DNA of 64,000 nt from Symbiodinium natans (taxonomy: Eukaryota > Sar > Dinophyceae > Suessiales > Symbiodiniaceae): positions 62,001 to 126,000 of the forward strand of contig CAJNDS010002207.1 of the NCBI GenBank assembly GCA_905221605.1. The letters run 5' to 3'. Each line of letters opens with the position of its first letter. Position 1 is the stretch's first letter. The notes under the pieces are model-generated. The model did no database searches and was not told where the DNA came from. It saw only the letters and a list, made by a program, of their open reading frames with translations. Shown one piece after another: positions 44,074-54,629 of the stretch. Position numbers and translations under genes: made by a program.

Positions 44074-44424
44074 ATGCCCGAAGCTCTCCACGCCCGAGGC
44101 TTCACCGTCCTAGCATCAGAGGTGGCCTCCAACTGGACTGAGGGGGTTCCCGGGGTCTGTTGCTGGGCTTTGGGCGAAGAGCCGCTACGGGGTGAGGGGA
44201 TGCTCTGGGAATATTTGACGGTAAGCAAAGGAAGCATCTTTCAGCTTTTTCCAACTTCATCTTTGCAGGATCCTCGAAGGGCATGGCCTTCGCCTTGCCT
44301 CGTCGTTGAGGCTGACTTGGGGGTGAAGAGGGCCCTCAAAAAGCGCTCCAAAGGCCGAAAGCACAAAGGTGCTGAATGTGAGTTGGGCGCAAGATTGTGT
44401 GCTTGCACTGGCCTTGCTCCTTGA
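44074..44424 (+). CDS. Small unidentified protein, 116 codons, possible in-frame mini-intron
   Basis: Open from ATG (MPEALHARGFTVLASEVASN) to TGA. At 44221-44268 there is a GTAAGC...TTTGCAG segment of exactly 48 bases with a pyrimidine-rich end. Removing it keeps the frame, so either form (116 or 100 residues) could be made. The C-terminus is very basic (KRALKKRSKGRKHKG). No family recognised. Confidence 0.42.
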   Translation: MPEALHARGFTVLASEVASNWTEGVPGVCCWALGEEPLRGEGMLWEYLTVSKGSIFQLFPTSSLQDPRRAWPSPCLVVEADLGVKRALKKRSKGRKHKGAECELGARLCACTGLAP

Positions 44425-44594
44425 GGTCTAAGCGGTGTAAAGGCAAACTCTGTGTGATGGCCTAGCAAAGCCACGCCATCGAGGATCTCACCGTTGAAGC
44501 TGGTGGATGTGCTGCTGATGCTGGGGATTTGGCGCCCTTGCTTTGACTGCTTTGTCAGCTGGAAAGGGGGGCTGATAGGATAGGCCTTTGGGAG

Positions 44595-45369
44595 ATGGAA
44601 GAGGAAGTGCAGTATGGCATAGAGCTTCTAGGGCCTTGTAGGGAAGAGCTTTTTGGGGTCCAAGGCCTGCACCCCAGCATAGTGATGCAGGTTGCCTGGG
44701 GAGCGTCTATTTCGCGATCTTCCTGAAGCCACCAAAACTTCCACACACTACATGATTACACATGATTACCTTGCTCGTCTCACCGAGACCGAGGATGCAG
44801 CTCATAGTCTTCCTGGTGGCTGTGTGCCATGGCGGAGACGCAGTCTTGGGGATCCACCACCTTGGAATCCCATCTTCCTACCTTCCAACGAAGTCACGAC
44901 GTCACTTCTATTGGTTCTAATGGGCCCCAGCTTGTGAGAGATTTGCTATCAGGCAGAGGGTGGTGCAGGGGTTGGACAAGTGCTCTCGTCGCTGGGGGAA
45001 GCCCATCAAAAGGCTTACTGCATCCCAGGTGTTACAACGTGGTGCTCCATATTCAGCTGCGGAAGCAGATCCTGGCGCTCCCAAGGTCTGCCAAATGTGC
45101 CATCTGAGACTGGTGGGGGATGGGCGTTCTGGGAGTCTTGAGCCCCGTTTTGCTTTTTGCCACAGGTCCGTCCTCTTTGGGCAGAACACCGAAGTGCCAG
45201 CAGCTTGGGGATCAATGAGTCCTTTTCTTCTGAGTCCTTTTCTTCTTGTGCCTTTGATGCCATTGTCTTGGCTGCGGAATCTTGGATGCTCACACCCTTG
45301 TTCACGACTGTTTTGCGCGAAGCTGGGTCACGGTTCACAACACATCTACCGCCTCAGAATTCAGGATAG
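44595..45369 (+). CDS. Unidentified three-exon gene, about 127 residues
   Basis: Exon 1 44595-44690 begins at an ATG (MEEEVQYGIELLGPCREELF) and ends ...VMQ at GTTGCC. Exon 2 45029-45112 after GCATCCCAG reads GAPYSAAEADPGAPKVCQMC with a CxxC pair. Exon 3 45166-45369 after GCTTTTTGCCACAG reads VRPLWAEHRSASSLGINESF, a mixed middle (LAAESWMLTPLFTTVLREAG) and stops at TAG. All joints are phase 0 with GT donors and AG-G acceptors; intron 2 is only 53 bases. The ATG may instead be internal to a longer exon. No family recognised; CxxC could bind metal with another pair, which is not present. Confidence 0.55.
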
Positions 45370-45499
45370 CTACCGTGGTCCGGACTTGAAGGACCCTCCG
45401 TGAGCTCACTGCGGTTGTCCACAAAGCCTCGAAACCTGTTGTGGACACCCTGCTCCCTCCACCGAGGCGCAGAAGCCTGCAGATGGTAGTGTTCACTGA

Positions 45500-45838
45500 G
45501 TGCGAATGACCCCTTGTGCCACGTGGCGCCAAGACTTGCAAAGGGCACCAGCGCCTGAGTTTCGTTTGCGCCAGCAACTGACTCCCACACCGGAGGACTT
45601 GAAGCGGATGGGCAGCACGAGTTTGGTCTATGCGATGTACTTCCCTGGCATCGCCCGGCACTCAGGTTTTTTCAGTCGGGACATTTGCCTGACAGCCGAT
45701 CGGGCTAGCAGCTTGAGTATTCCCCTGCAGAGCGAGCTCTTCCCCTCCCTCTTTCAGTTGAGGTTTTCTGGCACTTCTTCTACGCCTCTTGGATCTTGGT
45801 GCTGCTGCCCGACTGAATCAGGGACCAGGATCGAGTAG
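45500..45838 (+). CDS. Unassigned ORF or exon, 112 codons
   Basis: Protein-like over most of its length: FRLRQQLTPTPEDLKRMGST, SLVYAMYFPGIARHSGFFSR, then a Ser/Leu-rich stretch, to TAG. Opposite-strand frames are weaker. No family recognised; the true start may be an upstream splice acceptor. Confidence 0.42.
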   Translation: MRMTPCATWRQDLQRAPAPEFRLRQQLTPTPEDLKRMGSTSLVYAMYFPGIARHSGFFSRDICLTADRASSLSIPLQSELFPSLFQLRFSGTSSTPLGSWCCCPTESGTRIE

Positions 45839-46211
45839 GCTGGGCGCTGGACCTTTCGCCCAAATTGGGTTCGGGTGAGGTCGGTCAGGGTCATGCAAGG
45901 TCGTGCATGAAAGATGGCGGGCTAGCGTCAAGCAGGGCAGGAGAGGGTATTGATGAGGGTTCTGGAGTCTCCGTTCAGACAGGCTTTGAATAGGCTCTGA
46001 GACGGGCAGGATTCGATTTGGAAGTTCAACTCGGATTTTGGATTTTTTGGGGGCGAGAGGGTGGTGCCCAACCTGGGGAAGCAAGGGTTTCTGCTCCTTA
46101 CACATCCTTATAGCCTAGAGTCCGATATGAAGCCTGGAAGGAAGCCTTTCTTTGGGAAGCCATGCTGCCGATTCAGTGTAGGCCGAACATCCACTGCGCC
46201 AACTCTCCAGG
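45839..46211. other. No supported gene
   Basis: GGGTCATGCAAGGTCGTGCATG-type short repeats and no convincing frame. Confidence 0.45.
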
Positions 46212-46430
46212 ATGTTTTGCTTTGCACTGGGCTGCTTGGTCGTCGTGGGGCAGCCAGTGCCTGGACCTGACTGGCTGCTTTCCCAACCTGTTCCGGGTCG
46301 TGTTTGTAAGAAGCCAAGAGATGTTGGCAGTCAATTTGTTCTTGGCGGTCAAAAGCAGAAAGCTTCAGAGTGTCGGAGTGCGAGTCTTATACTTCTCTCC
46401 GCCGAACTGCGCCTCAAGCAACCTTCATGA
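46212..46430 (+). CDS. Short ORF with signal-peptide-like start
   Basis: Starts MFCFALGCLVVVGQPVPGPD, a hydrophobic N-terminus followed by a polar body of about 50 residues. An alternative frame (46162-46467) overlaps. Weak. Confidence 0.28.
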   Translation: MFCFALGCLVVVGQPVPGPDWLLSQPVPGRVCKKPRDVGSQFVLGGQKQKASECRSASLILLSAELRLKQPS

Positions 46431-46460
46431 ACACTTTCGCGCTGCAACTCTCGCGTTGTC

Positions 46461-46766
46461 GTGTTGAACGACAGTGGCAATGACAGTAATTGCAGAAATG
46501 CCGAGGCCGAAACTCGCAGCGTACATGCCAAGCGTATCTGGCCAGTGCTGAACCCCCGGCATGTGTTGAAGTTGAGGGAGGTCACTTCGTTTGTTACATG
46601 GCCTTTGAAGGGCCCGAAAAGCTGTGAAGAGCCTTCAGGGCATTCTGGAAGCCTCAGGACCTACGGCAGCTTTCTTTGCTCTGTGCTCTTAGCCCATTTC
46701 GTGACGAGCATCCTGGCGGCAGAAAAGGAGGGTGATTATTCAGACTCACGTGCTCGGCTCGTATGA
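46461..46766 (+). CDS. Unassigned ORF, 101 codons
   Basis: Begins at a non-ATG codon in this frame; reads AKRIWPVLNPRHVLKLREVT and a hydrophobic LCSVLLAHFVTSILA. Could be an exon. No family recognised. Confidence 0.27.
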   Translation: MLNDSGNDSNCRNAEAETRSVHAKRIWPVLNPRHVLKLREVTSFVTWPLKGPKSCEEPSGHSGSLRTYGSFLCSVLLAHFVTSILAAEKEGDYSDSRARLV

Positions 46767-46976
46767 TGTAGAGTCACAGCGTGATGGCTGTGCCACTGGC
46801 AGATCCTGACAGAACACGCGTGGGGTTGACTTCGAACATCGCCTTGCCGTTTGCTCGTGCATCTCGTCCCCACGTCTTCCTGCCTCCCCTCCCTACCTCC
46901 CTTTTGCGACACCTCTGAACCGGGTTTCCATTTTGCATCAGGACTTTTCACGCAGCGGTGACACTTGCTTGCAAGC

Positions 46977-47303
46977 ATGGCGGTGCAGCAAACGTCAACA
47001 GAGGCTGTCAATATCGAACCGCCGCTCGAACAAGGCAGCGGCGCACCCGACCGAAGTCCAAAATCCCAACCTTCAACTTCCGAGCCCCGATCCGAAAGCT
47101 CTGAAGGTTTCAATCTTTCAATCTTAAACTCGACACCGTTCAATGGATGCCAGCTGCTGGGCTTAGAGGTCTGCTGCGGCGTCATGGGCGGGGGATCCAG
47201 ATTCGCTGCCTCCCAGCTGCGGAAGTTTGATTTTGGGCGCAAGGTTTTCAGCTTTTTCAAAGCTATTCTTTCAGTTTTGTCTTGGGGCCAGTGCGACCTC
47301 TAG
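46977..47303 (+). CDS. Unassigned ORF, 108 codons
   Basis: Starts MAVQQTSTEAVNIEPPLEQG, has a Ser/Pro/Glu-rich first half and a more hydrophobic second half (FDFGRKVFSFFKAILSVLSW). ATG to TAG without interruption. A 174-codon - strand frame covers most of it. No family recognised. Confidence 0.38.
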   Translation: MAVQQTSTEAVNIEPPLEQGSGAPDRSPKSQPSTSEPRSESSEGFNLSILNSTPFNGCQLLGLEVCCGVMGGGSRFAASQLRKFDFGRKVFSFFKAILSVLSWGQCDL

Positions 47304-50300
47304 GACTTTCGGTTTGATCGTCTGAGGGTTGACCTTCTCGTCATATTCAGCTCACGCGATGCTGTAGAGGTAAAGCTGCCAGACGTTCCAACACAGGGCC
47401 CGCTGAGAGGTCACAGAGGCGTTTGCTTGTAGCACAGACTTCGATGTCAGGCACCAAGCTGAGGGGATAGCCGTAGCCGTAGGGCAGGATTGCACCCTCA
47501 CCTCCTGGTGACCTCCGCGTCGTGTTTCTGGGCTGCAGAGGCTTCGGCTGTTGAACGCGAGGCCGACGCATTAAATCAATCTTAGCACCAGAACGCCCCA
47601 CCCACCACACAAAGTCTGGACCAAAGCGGTGAGCAGCGCGTCGATCCAGAACTGAGGCCTTTGCCTCTTCTCCTGGTATGAGGCCTGCCGGCACACCCCT
47701 GGGTTCTGGATGTCAGTTCAGAGCTGCGGGCCTGTGGTTGCTTGGGGTTTCCGGCTAACTTGCGGCCCTTGTGCGAGAATCCTCCTGCAGTTGCCATACG
47801 CATCCAGGTTATGCTGTTTCTCCTTTCCTTCGCGGTGGGCCCGACCGCCGCACTCTGGGACTACATCAAAGGCAGTAGAATGGGGCTTCTGGTCCGGTTG
47901 AGGTGTGGGTTGCAACCTGTGTAGCAACACCATGCTCTAGCATTGCCAGTAAGAGAAACGATGCAAACATTCTTCTTCAACATATTTGCTTGTGGCCTCA
48001 CTAGCTTGTTCGACCCTGGGTAGTATTTGAAGTGGCTGTGGTTGCAAAAGGTGAATCTGCCGAGCGCAAGGTGACATCGTGTGCAGATGGACCTCTTTAT
48101 ATCTCTGCTGTGGGGTGTTGGGTTGTTAGGCAGGTGGCAACGCAAACGTCACACCGACAGGCTTCCTCTGCACAGTCTTGGCTTCTCTAATCATCGAGAA
48201 GCCGAACTTCACCCAGCCCCTCGTCATGAGACTGTGCCCGAGAACCTGCGAGGGGCCCGATGCCTGCTAGTAGGGGAATATACGTAATCTACTCTAAGCT
48301 ACACAAGGGCCAGTCCGGCAGGGCTTTCTGAACGTTGGCCATTGCGGTCGTTGGAACAGCGACCTCCGCAGTACTCTCTATGCCTTCAGCTCCTTTAGAC
48401 TGCTCTGCGCGTTTGCGTTTGCGGTCTGAGGGCTTTCGGGTGCTGACCGGCTGTTCAATGAAGGTTTGGGGAGCTGGCGGACTACGTCTACTGCACCTAC
48501 TGCGCAGCCCTTCTCCTGGAGCGGATGGATCGGGATCGCTTGGAGGACGGAAGTTTTCTCTCATTTACGTCCCGGGCCAGCCATGCAAGCAGCACCAAGC
48601 AGAGGGCAGTACAGCCCTCAGGACGGCAGTTGTCGGCAGGCAGCAGCTTGCAGTGGGTCGAAACAAGACCCGCGCGGAAATCACAACAGAACCTGACAGA
48701 GAGCCTCTGGCCCCACCGGCGTCTGATGGTTTTAAAGCCATGAAAGGCCTCTGAGACGAAGGCATCAGTGGCCTCCAGTCGACGGCCACCTGTTACACAC
48801 GCAGCTAGAAGAGTGCCGGGGCAATTGGTTAGCAACCCAGAAGAAATCGACAGCTGGGTGGTGCCCAGGGGGATTGGAGGAAGCTAAGGTATAAGGTACA
48901 CAGCTTGGGCCCTAAACCCCGAAGGCCACAAGCCCAACTGATTGGGAAACCCCTCCAGGATGAGCCCAACGAGCTGCTGGTCCCAATTTCTCAGGGCATT
49001 GGGTGTTGATATGCAATCTTGCAAGCTGGGCCTGGGCGGCTTGGGCTTCCGTGTTATGACACGTTGTGCATGTAAACTGTGGCCGTTAGCCCTCTGGTGT
49101 GTGGGGATCTTGTAAAGCTTCAGTTCAACCATGTTCATCCGCTGTAGTTGTCACGCAGCTGTTCCTTAAAGCAACGTCGAGCGCTCCGACTACTTCCAGC
49201 AGCTGAACCCCCCCTGGCCTCAAAATCCAAGGCAGTCCTGAAAACACTTGCGGCAACCGCCGGAACCCTGGAATCCAGGGCAAACCAGACCTGAGGCATG
49301 CCGGCAACGAGCACGAAATGCTGGAAAGCTGCGAGGATTGCCGCCAAAGGCAGACTCCGGGTTGTTGGACTCGTTGGCTTTGCGGGGGGCTGAGGCTTGC
49401 AACGCCGAAAGCCATGTGGATGAGATGATCTCAGAATTCAAGCCGAAACCCTAAGCCCCCACCATTTTGATAGTAGCTTGGGAGCATGAATGAAGCCCAG
49501 TTGGACTTTCCGAGAACTGCATGGGGCCGCCGCGGGTGCATTTGACCTTTGGGCCGGCGCTTCATCTGAGTGATACGGTACCTGTGGTACAGACCAAGCT
49601 CTAGACAGACTAAACCCTAGTGCTGTATTGTGTGCTGCCGTGCAACCTTGCAGTGCGACTTAGAGCAGGTAGACATGGCTTTGGGTCTGGTTTGGTGCGA
49701 AGATGTTGCTCCTTCTGTTCTGATTCTAGGTGTTTGACAATCCTTGCAACTTGTTAAAATCTACGCCAAGCTTGAACCCAAACCCCACAAAACAAAAAAC
49801 AACAAACCAACAAAATCGAACCCTAAGCACCTCGAACGCTCCCCCTTTGCCAGGTGCGACAACTGGGACTCCAAAGCCGAGCCCGAACTCCTCGACAGCA
49901 GCCCCTGAGGGATTTAGATGGTCAGCTCTCGAAATATCTCTCGAAATTTCTCTAGACACCTTTTTTTGGGGGGATGGGTTCCATAGGGTTGGAGGGTTTA
50001 TGAAGGCATGAAGTGACATAAACAAAGATCCTAGCAAGTACATAGGAAGGCCAAAGACGAGGAGTAGAAACACCAGGATGCTTTCGCGCCTGGTGTTTGA
50101 GATTCGCTTCGGGCTTTGCGAATGTCTGGGTATTTGCAGTCTGGGTGTGAGGTTTTCAGATCAGGGCTGGAGCCAGTGAGCCAGTAGAGAAGAGTCGGTA
50201 GAAGAAGGCTTCAGAGAACATGCTTTGGTAGTCGAGTCACTATAGAATGAATTTGTGGCAAATGTTTGCGACCCGTCCAGATGGTGGGCTGCACCGAAGC

Positions 50301-50660
50301 AAAGAAGACCGAAGCTCAAGCGACATCTCAGCTCGAAACCCTAGAGCCATTTCTTTAACCCTGGGGTGTGAGTTCAGAAAACCCAGATGCAGTGGTAGAG
50401 TTGGCTCGACCTCCCGAAGCGGGACTTCAGCCAATGGCAAAAATGGTTTGTAAAGTTCGGGCATGTTGGGGTTATTGGGGTGGAGGATGGGTGGAGGAAA
50501 CAGTCACTCAATAGTCTCTGACAGGAATTGACACAGGACCCAACTTTTTTCGCCTGGCTCTTCGCCCCAATTTTTTTTTAAGTCAAAAGGCCTTTGACTC
50601 TTCAGAGGGGTTTTTATGTCTTCACAACCTGGATCACATCCTTTTACCCACTCCTTTAAC
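47304..50660. other. No secure gene
   Basis: Possible exons at 47800-47900 (VMLFLLSFAVGPTAALWDY, hydrophobic) and 48470-48560 (LADYVYCTYCAALLLERMDR). AACCCCACAAAACAAAAAACAACA-type low-complexity sequence near 49780. Nothing joins with confidence. Confidence 0.35.
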
Positions 50661-50678
50661 CCTGGTCCCCTTAGTTTG

Positions 50679-50880
50679 CCCCCCCCCCCCCCCTCAGGCT
50701 ATCACTCGAAGCTGGGCTGCCTCCAGCGGACGTGCGCATTTTGGCTGCTCTTTCTCGGCCTCCCCCTGCTGTCCGCCGTGCTGGTGGATAGCAGCAGTTA
50801 CTCACTTGGTGGCTGGTCTATGCAAAGACATCTTGCGGTTCGATTTTATTCTTTTCGAAGCTGGCACCGAAACTCCGGCT
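50679..50880 (+). CDS. Possible membrane-segment exon after a poly(C) tract
   Basis: Fifteen C (50679-50693) and TCAG precede the exon start at 50698. The frame reads LQRTCAFWLLFLGLPLLSAV, a probable membrane helix. Another frame (LSLEAGLPPADVRILAALSR) is also open to a stop. The frame is therefore not settled. Confidence 0.33.
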
Positions 50881-51069
50881 ATTTTAGAGTTGCCAGGCCG
50901 TGGCAAGCATGCATTCTATCCTAGGAGGACCCATTCGCTGTGAGCCTGAGGCTACGACTGCCCACATTTTCTCAAGACGATCCTGCCTTTGAGAAGGTGC
51001 CAAGAGCAGCAGGCTCAAAAAGGAGAGCCTCTTAGCATTGTGGCAGCAGTGTCGGCAGCGCAGACTCAG

Positions 51070-51297
51070 ATGCGTCCTACATCTCGCATGCTTTCGGCCG
51101 TGACTGCTTTGTGTGCTTTTGGCATGGCACGCGCCACTGTGAGTTCTGCATTTCCTTCCCGATGTCTGCCACGCACATTCGGCCATGGTCGCCTGCACTT
51201 GAGGCATCAGCAGCGGCACAGTGTAGACTGCAAAACTCAGGAGCAGGTGATACATGAGCAACTTATAGCAACTTCAGATTTCGAGGTGCCCTTGTAG
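51070..51297 (+). CDS. Short ORF with targeting-peptide-like N-terminus
   Basis: MRPTSRMLSAVTALCAFGMA, then SSAFPSRCLPRTFG: a hydrophobic stretch followed by a Phe-containing basic region, as in plastid bipartite presequences of secondary algae. Only 75 codons; resemblance is qualitative. Confidence 0.28.
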   Translation: MRPTSRMLSAVTALCAFGMARATVSSAFPSRCLPRTFGHGRLHLRHQQRHSVDCKTQEQVIHEQLIATSDFEVPL

Positions 51298-51360
51298 ACG
51301 ACATTGTCTGCGATCGGTCGAAGCCTGCACTTCCATGCCAACGCCGAGTTTTGCTGAGCA

Positions 51361-51465
51361 ATGGTGGCGCAAGTTGCGTGGGGCCTAGAAGCAGTGATTA
51401 TTGGCCTTCTTGTAGTAACTGCATTGTCATGCCTTGCCACGCTGTGCTGCGCTATCGGAAGCGAG
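51361..51465 (+). CDS. Probable first exon with signal-anchor helix
   Basis: ATG at 51361 and a hydrophobic stretch (VIIGLLVVTALSCLATLCCA), ending at GCGAG/GTTAAG. The next exon is not found before the gene array begins about 20 bases further on, so it may be cut off by the array. Confidence 0.35.
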
Positions 51466-51479
51466 GTTAAGGGTTGGCC

Positions 51480-52066
51480 TGCCTTCAGCCACGTGAAACT
51501 CTCAAGCGCAAAGTCCTCGTTAGCGCCTCAGGACTCGATTCAGGACTGCCGGAGTTTTGAGGCTTGCGGGGTGGTTAGCGTGCTCTAGGCATGGAATGTG
51601 TCACGCGGCAAGCTCCTTCACGCACGTGCATGCACCCCAGAGACTCCTGCGAACGGGCGCAGCTGGCTATTGAAGTTTGGAGCCTTGTGCAGCTGAAGAG
51701 CTGGCGCTGAGAAGGGAGCAGCTTCGTCGGATCTGCACCTGACGGTTGCGTGCACCAGATAATGCCAGGATTCTTGGCGGAACTTGCTGGTATACTTGGA
51801 GATGCACTGCTTGCCGCCACGCCCTCAGATTCCGGACTGCTCAAAGAAGGCCCCGCATGATGGCTGCCAGATGCTGACCCTGCGCACCCCCCGCCACTGA
51901 CATTCTGCACATTCCGATGGCCTGGGTATTGTTTCCGACGCTTCTCCCAGCATTGTAGGGCAAATGACCTCAAGCCGCCAAGCCCATCCTTCTCAAGCGC
52001 CGGGGCAAACTTCCCCACCACTGCCACCAAAGGCCTGAAACAGCGTTGCGTGATTTGCAACCTGCC
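51480..52066 (+). other. Truncated spacer at the left edge of the array
   Basis: It aligns to the unit spacers (for example GCAAAGTCCTCGT, CTCGATTCAGGACTGCC, GGGGTGGTTAGCG, CACCCCAGAGACTCCTGCG) but has several internal deletions and ends without the preceding gene copy. It marks where the array meets unrelated DNA. Confidence 0.85.
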
Positions 52067-54629
52067 ATGAAGCTGCCAGCCTTGTTGCTCGCTGCCCTGG
52101 GATTCGTCCAGCTGAGGGCTTCAGGACGGCCGTTCTCTGTTGAAATGCTGCCTCCAGCATTTACGTTTGCAAAGCTACAGAGGCACAACATCCCTCCCGC
52201 ATGAACCTAACTTTGAACCTCGAAGCCCTTACTCAAACCCTCCTAACTTGCCCACAAGCTTTGCCCATCCTTGTTATGTTCATTCTTTGTGCAGAGAGTG
52301 CTCATGTGTCTGAAAAGGAGCCTCCAACCTCGCAGTGGTCCGTGTGTTCTCGACGGAGGAGGAGGTGCAGCTGCTCATGGACAGTGCTGCTATGTGGGAG
52401 TCCTCAATGCCATGCGCCAGCAAGTCCAACATGAGCATGATCGATCTCATCCTGGTCTTCAGCAAGGATCTGGCGGCCGACTCCATGGCCAAGGCAGCTG
52501 TGGATTTCTACGGGAATGCCTTCGACCAGAAGGTAGCCTGGACGACTTGCTTCTCCGGCGTCAAGAACATGTCGGCCATGCTGAACCCGGAGCAAGATGT
52601 GTACGACAACCGCGGCTACACCACGAACAAGCACTGGGTCTCTGGTCCCAACGCAGTCTTCTCGAAGATCATGACGGCCATGCTTGAGGGTGAGTTCATG
52701 GACATGTACGACACCTTCTTCCTCATGGAGATGGACGCGGTTCCCATCAAGAGCGGCTGGCTCGACCAGTTCGAGACGGAGGCTCTCGAGATGCCGGGCG
52801 GCAACATGGCCGTCCGCGGGAGCCAGTACCTGGGCGACAAGTGGGACTTGTTCAAGTCGATGATGCCGACCTACTTGGTGGAGCACATCAACGGCAACGC
52901 CATGTACAATCTGAAGCACGCCTGGACCAAGGCCGTGTACGACGCGTTCCACAGCATGGGCGGTGGCAGCATGATGGAAGAGATGGCCTTCGATGTGGCG
53001 TTTGCCATGATCACAATGGATGCCATGTCTGGAAACAGCAGCCAGTTTGCAGCTGCATGGACAGCCGCAGGTGGCGACATGATGACCTACAATTGGGATT
53101 CCATGCTGGTGGGCAACTACGCCAACACCCTCCTGAACACCAGCTTCGAATTCCCAACCTACATCCGCCACGGTTCCAGCAAGAACCTCTTCGAGACTGT
53201 TGAGGATGACGAAGTGACCCTGGGAGTGGCAATGTTCGACTACCAGGGGCACTTGAAGTCGACCGTGCCCACGCACCACCCCTTCAAGAAGATCCTGGCC
53301 CTGACCTACTACCCGCAGCCAGAGATGATGGAGACGATCGAGGGCCCGAACGGCAACATCAGCATGGAGACTACGACGGCCAAGAGTGATGCGTACTACC
53401 ACCTGTGCGAGACAGCCTCTCTTGTGAAAACGAAGTGGTTCGCCCTCACGGACAACTACCACATTATCAAGGCACCTGTGAGCGTTCTGATGGAGACGGA
53501 CGACAAGCCCGTGCTGCCCTACGTCCTGAGGAACTCCAAGTACTGCGGTGAGCGTCCCAACTGCGAGGCTTCCATGGAGCAGGCAGAGACGCTGTTCAGC
53601 ATCACGCTGAACTACCACCACGACAAGTACGAGGTGCTGTACAAGACCGAGGATGCCAAGAAGTTCTGTACGGCTTGGGATCTCGCAACAGCATCTCAAT
53701 CGTGGAGCGATTGCAGCTTGGCCTTTGGCCCTACTGGGGACGACTACATCGCCTGGAAGATCAGCGACCCAGATTACAACATTACCAACGAGTTCACCCC
53801 AAAGGACAAGACGCGCTACGGCTGGCGAGCATGGACCAGCCTGTGGAACCCGGCTCCGGTCGATTCCCGCGACTGCAGCACAACCCTCTACGGCCCGAAG
53901 GAGTATCTGGAGACCCTCGGCAACATCTCCAAGTGCGCAGTTTCCTATGTGGAGGACGAGGCAGGCTGTGCTGGTGACACTACGTGCATGTGGAAGCCCA
54001 TGTTCGAGTCGGGCGTTTGCATTCAGGACCCGAAGGCGGGTGTTGTCACCTCAACAACGGTGGCGGGAGCTGTCTACAGCAGCATTGAAGTCTCTATGGA
54101 AATGACAGTGGAAGATCCGGCCACGATCACCGAGAACGCCACCGTGACCAATGCCATGATTGCAGGGTTTGCAGAGGTGATGGAAGTGGATGAAGAGGAT
54201 GTCACGCTGGAGTTCGAGACGAACAGGCGCCTCAGTTCCCATGCAAGGAAGCTTCAGGTCACTCTGACGGCCATTTTCACTGTGACAATGCCCAGCATCG
54301 AAGCAGCCATCGAAAAGCAAGTGGCAATTGAGACAGTGTCTTTGGCGAAAACGACCGAAGCCATCAGCACTGCTGTCGCCAGCACTGGCTTCACAGGCAC
54401 CGTGGAGGTCACTGGCAAGTCGACCGTTCGCGTCGCTGCACCGACGACCACGACCACGACAACGACGACCACGACGACGACGTCGACGGCAGACAACATG
54501 ACCGGTGACGATGGAGACGATGGCGACGATGGTGACGATGGTGACGATGGCGAGGAGCCGCCCAGCTCGGCAATCGCTGGCACCGCCTCTGCCGCTGTGC
54601 TAGGACTGTCCATGCTGTTCGCGGCCTAA
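52067..54629 (+). CDS. Array gene copy 1: secreted/surface glycosyltransferase-like protein
   Basis: Exon 1 starts MKLPALLLAALGFVQLRAS, a signal peptide with likely cleavage after LRA. Exon 2 is 52318-54629; its frame is closed upstream by TGA at 52311, so the GTG at 52335 is internal. In this copy about 97 bases next to the end of exon 1 are missing, including the GT donor used by copies 2-4; a GA donor (52125) would keep the frame. Product about 789 residues. Near residue 155: FFLMEMDAVPIKSGW, like the metal/nucleotide-sugar site of GT-A enzymes; then HINGNAMYN. A Cys-containing region (CGERPNCEAS, CAGDTTCMW), a 13-Thr run, DDG repeats and the tail SAIAGTASAAVLGLSML follow. The tail fits a GPI signal. 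Against copies 2-3 it has Ala for Val, Ala for Pro and Phe for Leu. Family assignment is by resemblance only. Confidence 0.85.

Noticed and set aside
52404..53699. 431-codon - strand frames antisense to the array genes (also 56242-57537 and 60080-61375)
   Set aside because: They mirror the GC-rich third positions of the + strand gene; composition is Val/His/Leu/Arg-rich and repetitive, and the + strand protein is clearly the real one.
52335..54629. GTG at 52335 as the start of the array protein
   Set aside because: The frame is open upstream to 52314, an AG-G acceptor lies at 52316-52318, and a signal-peptide exon with an ATG precedes each copy at a fixed place.
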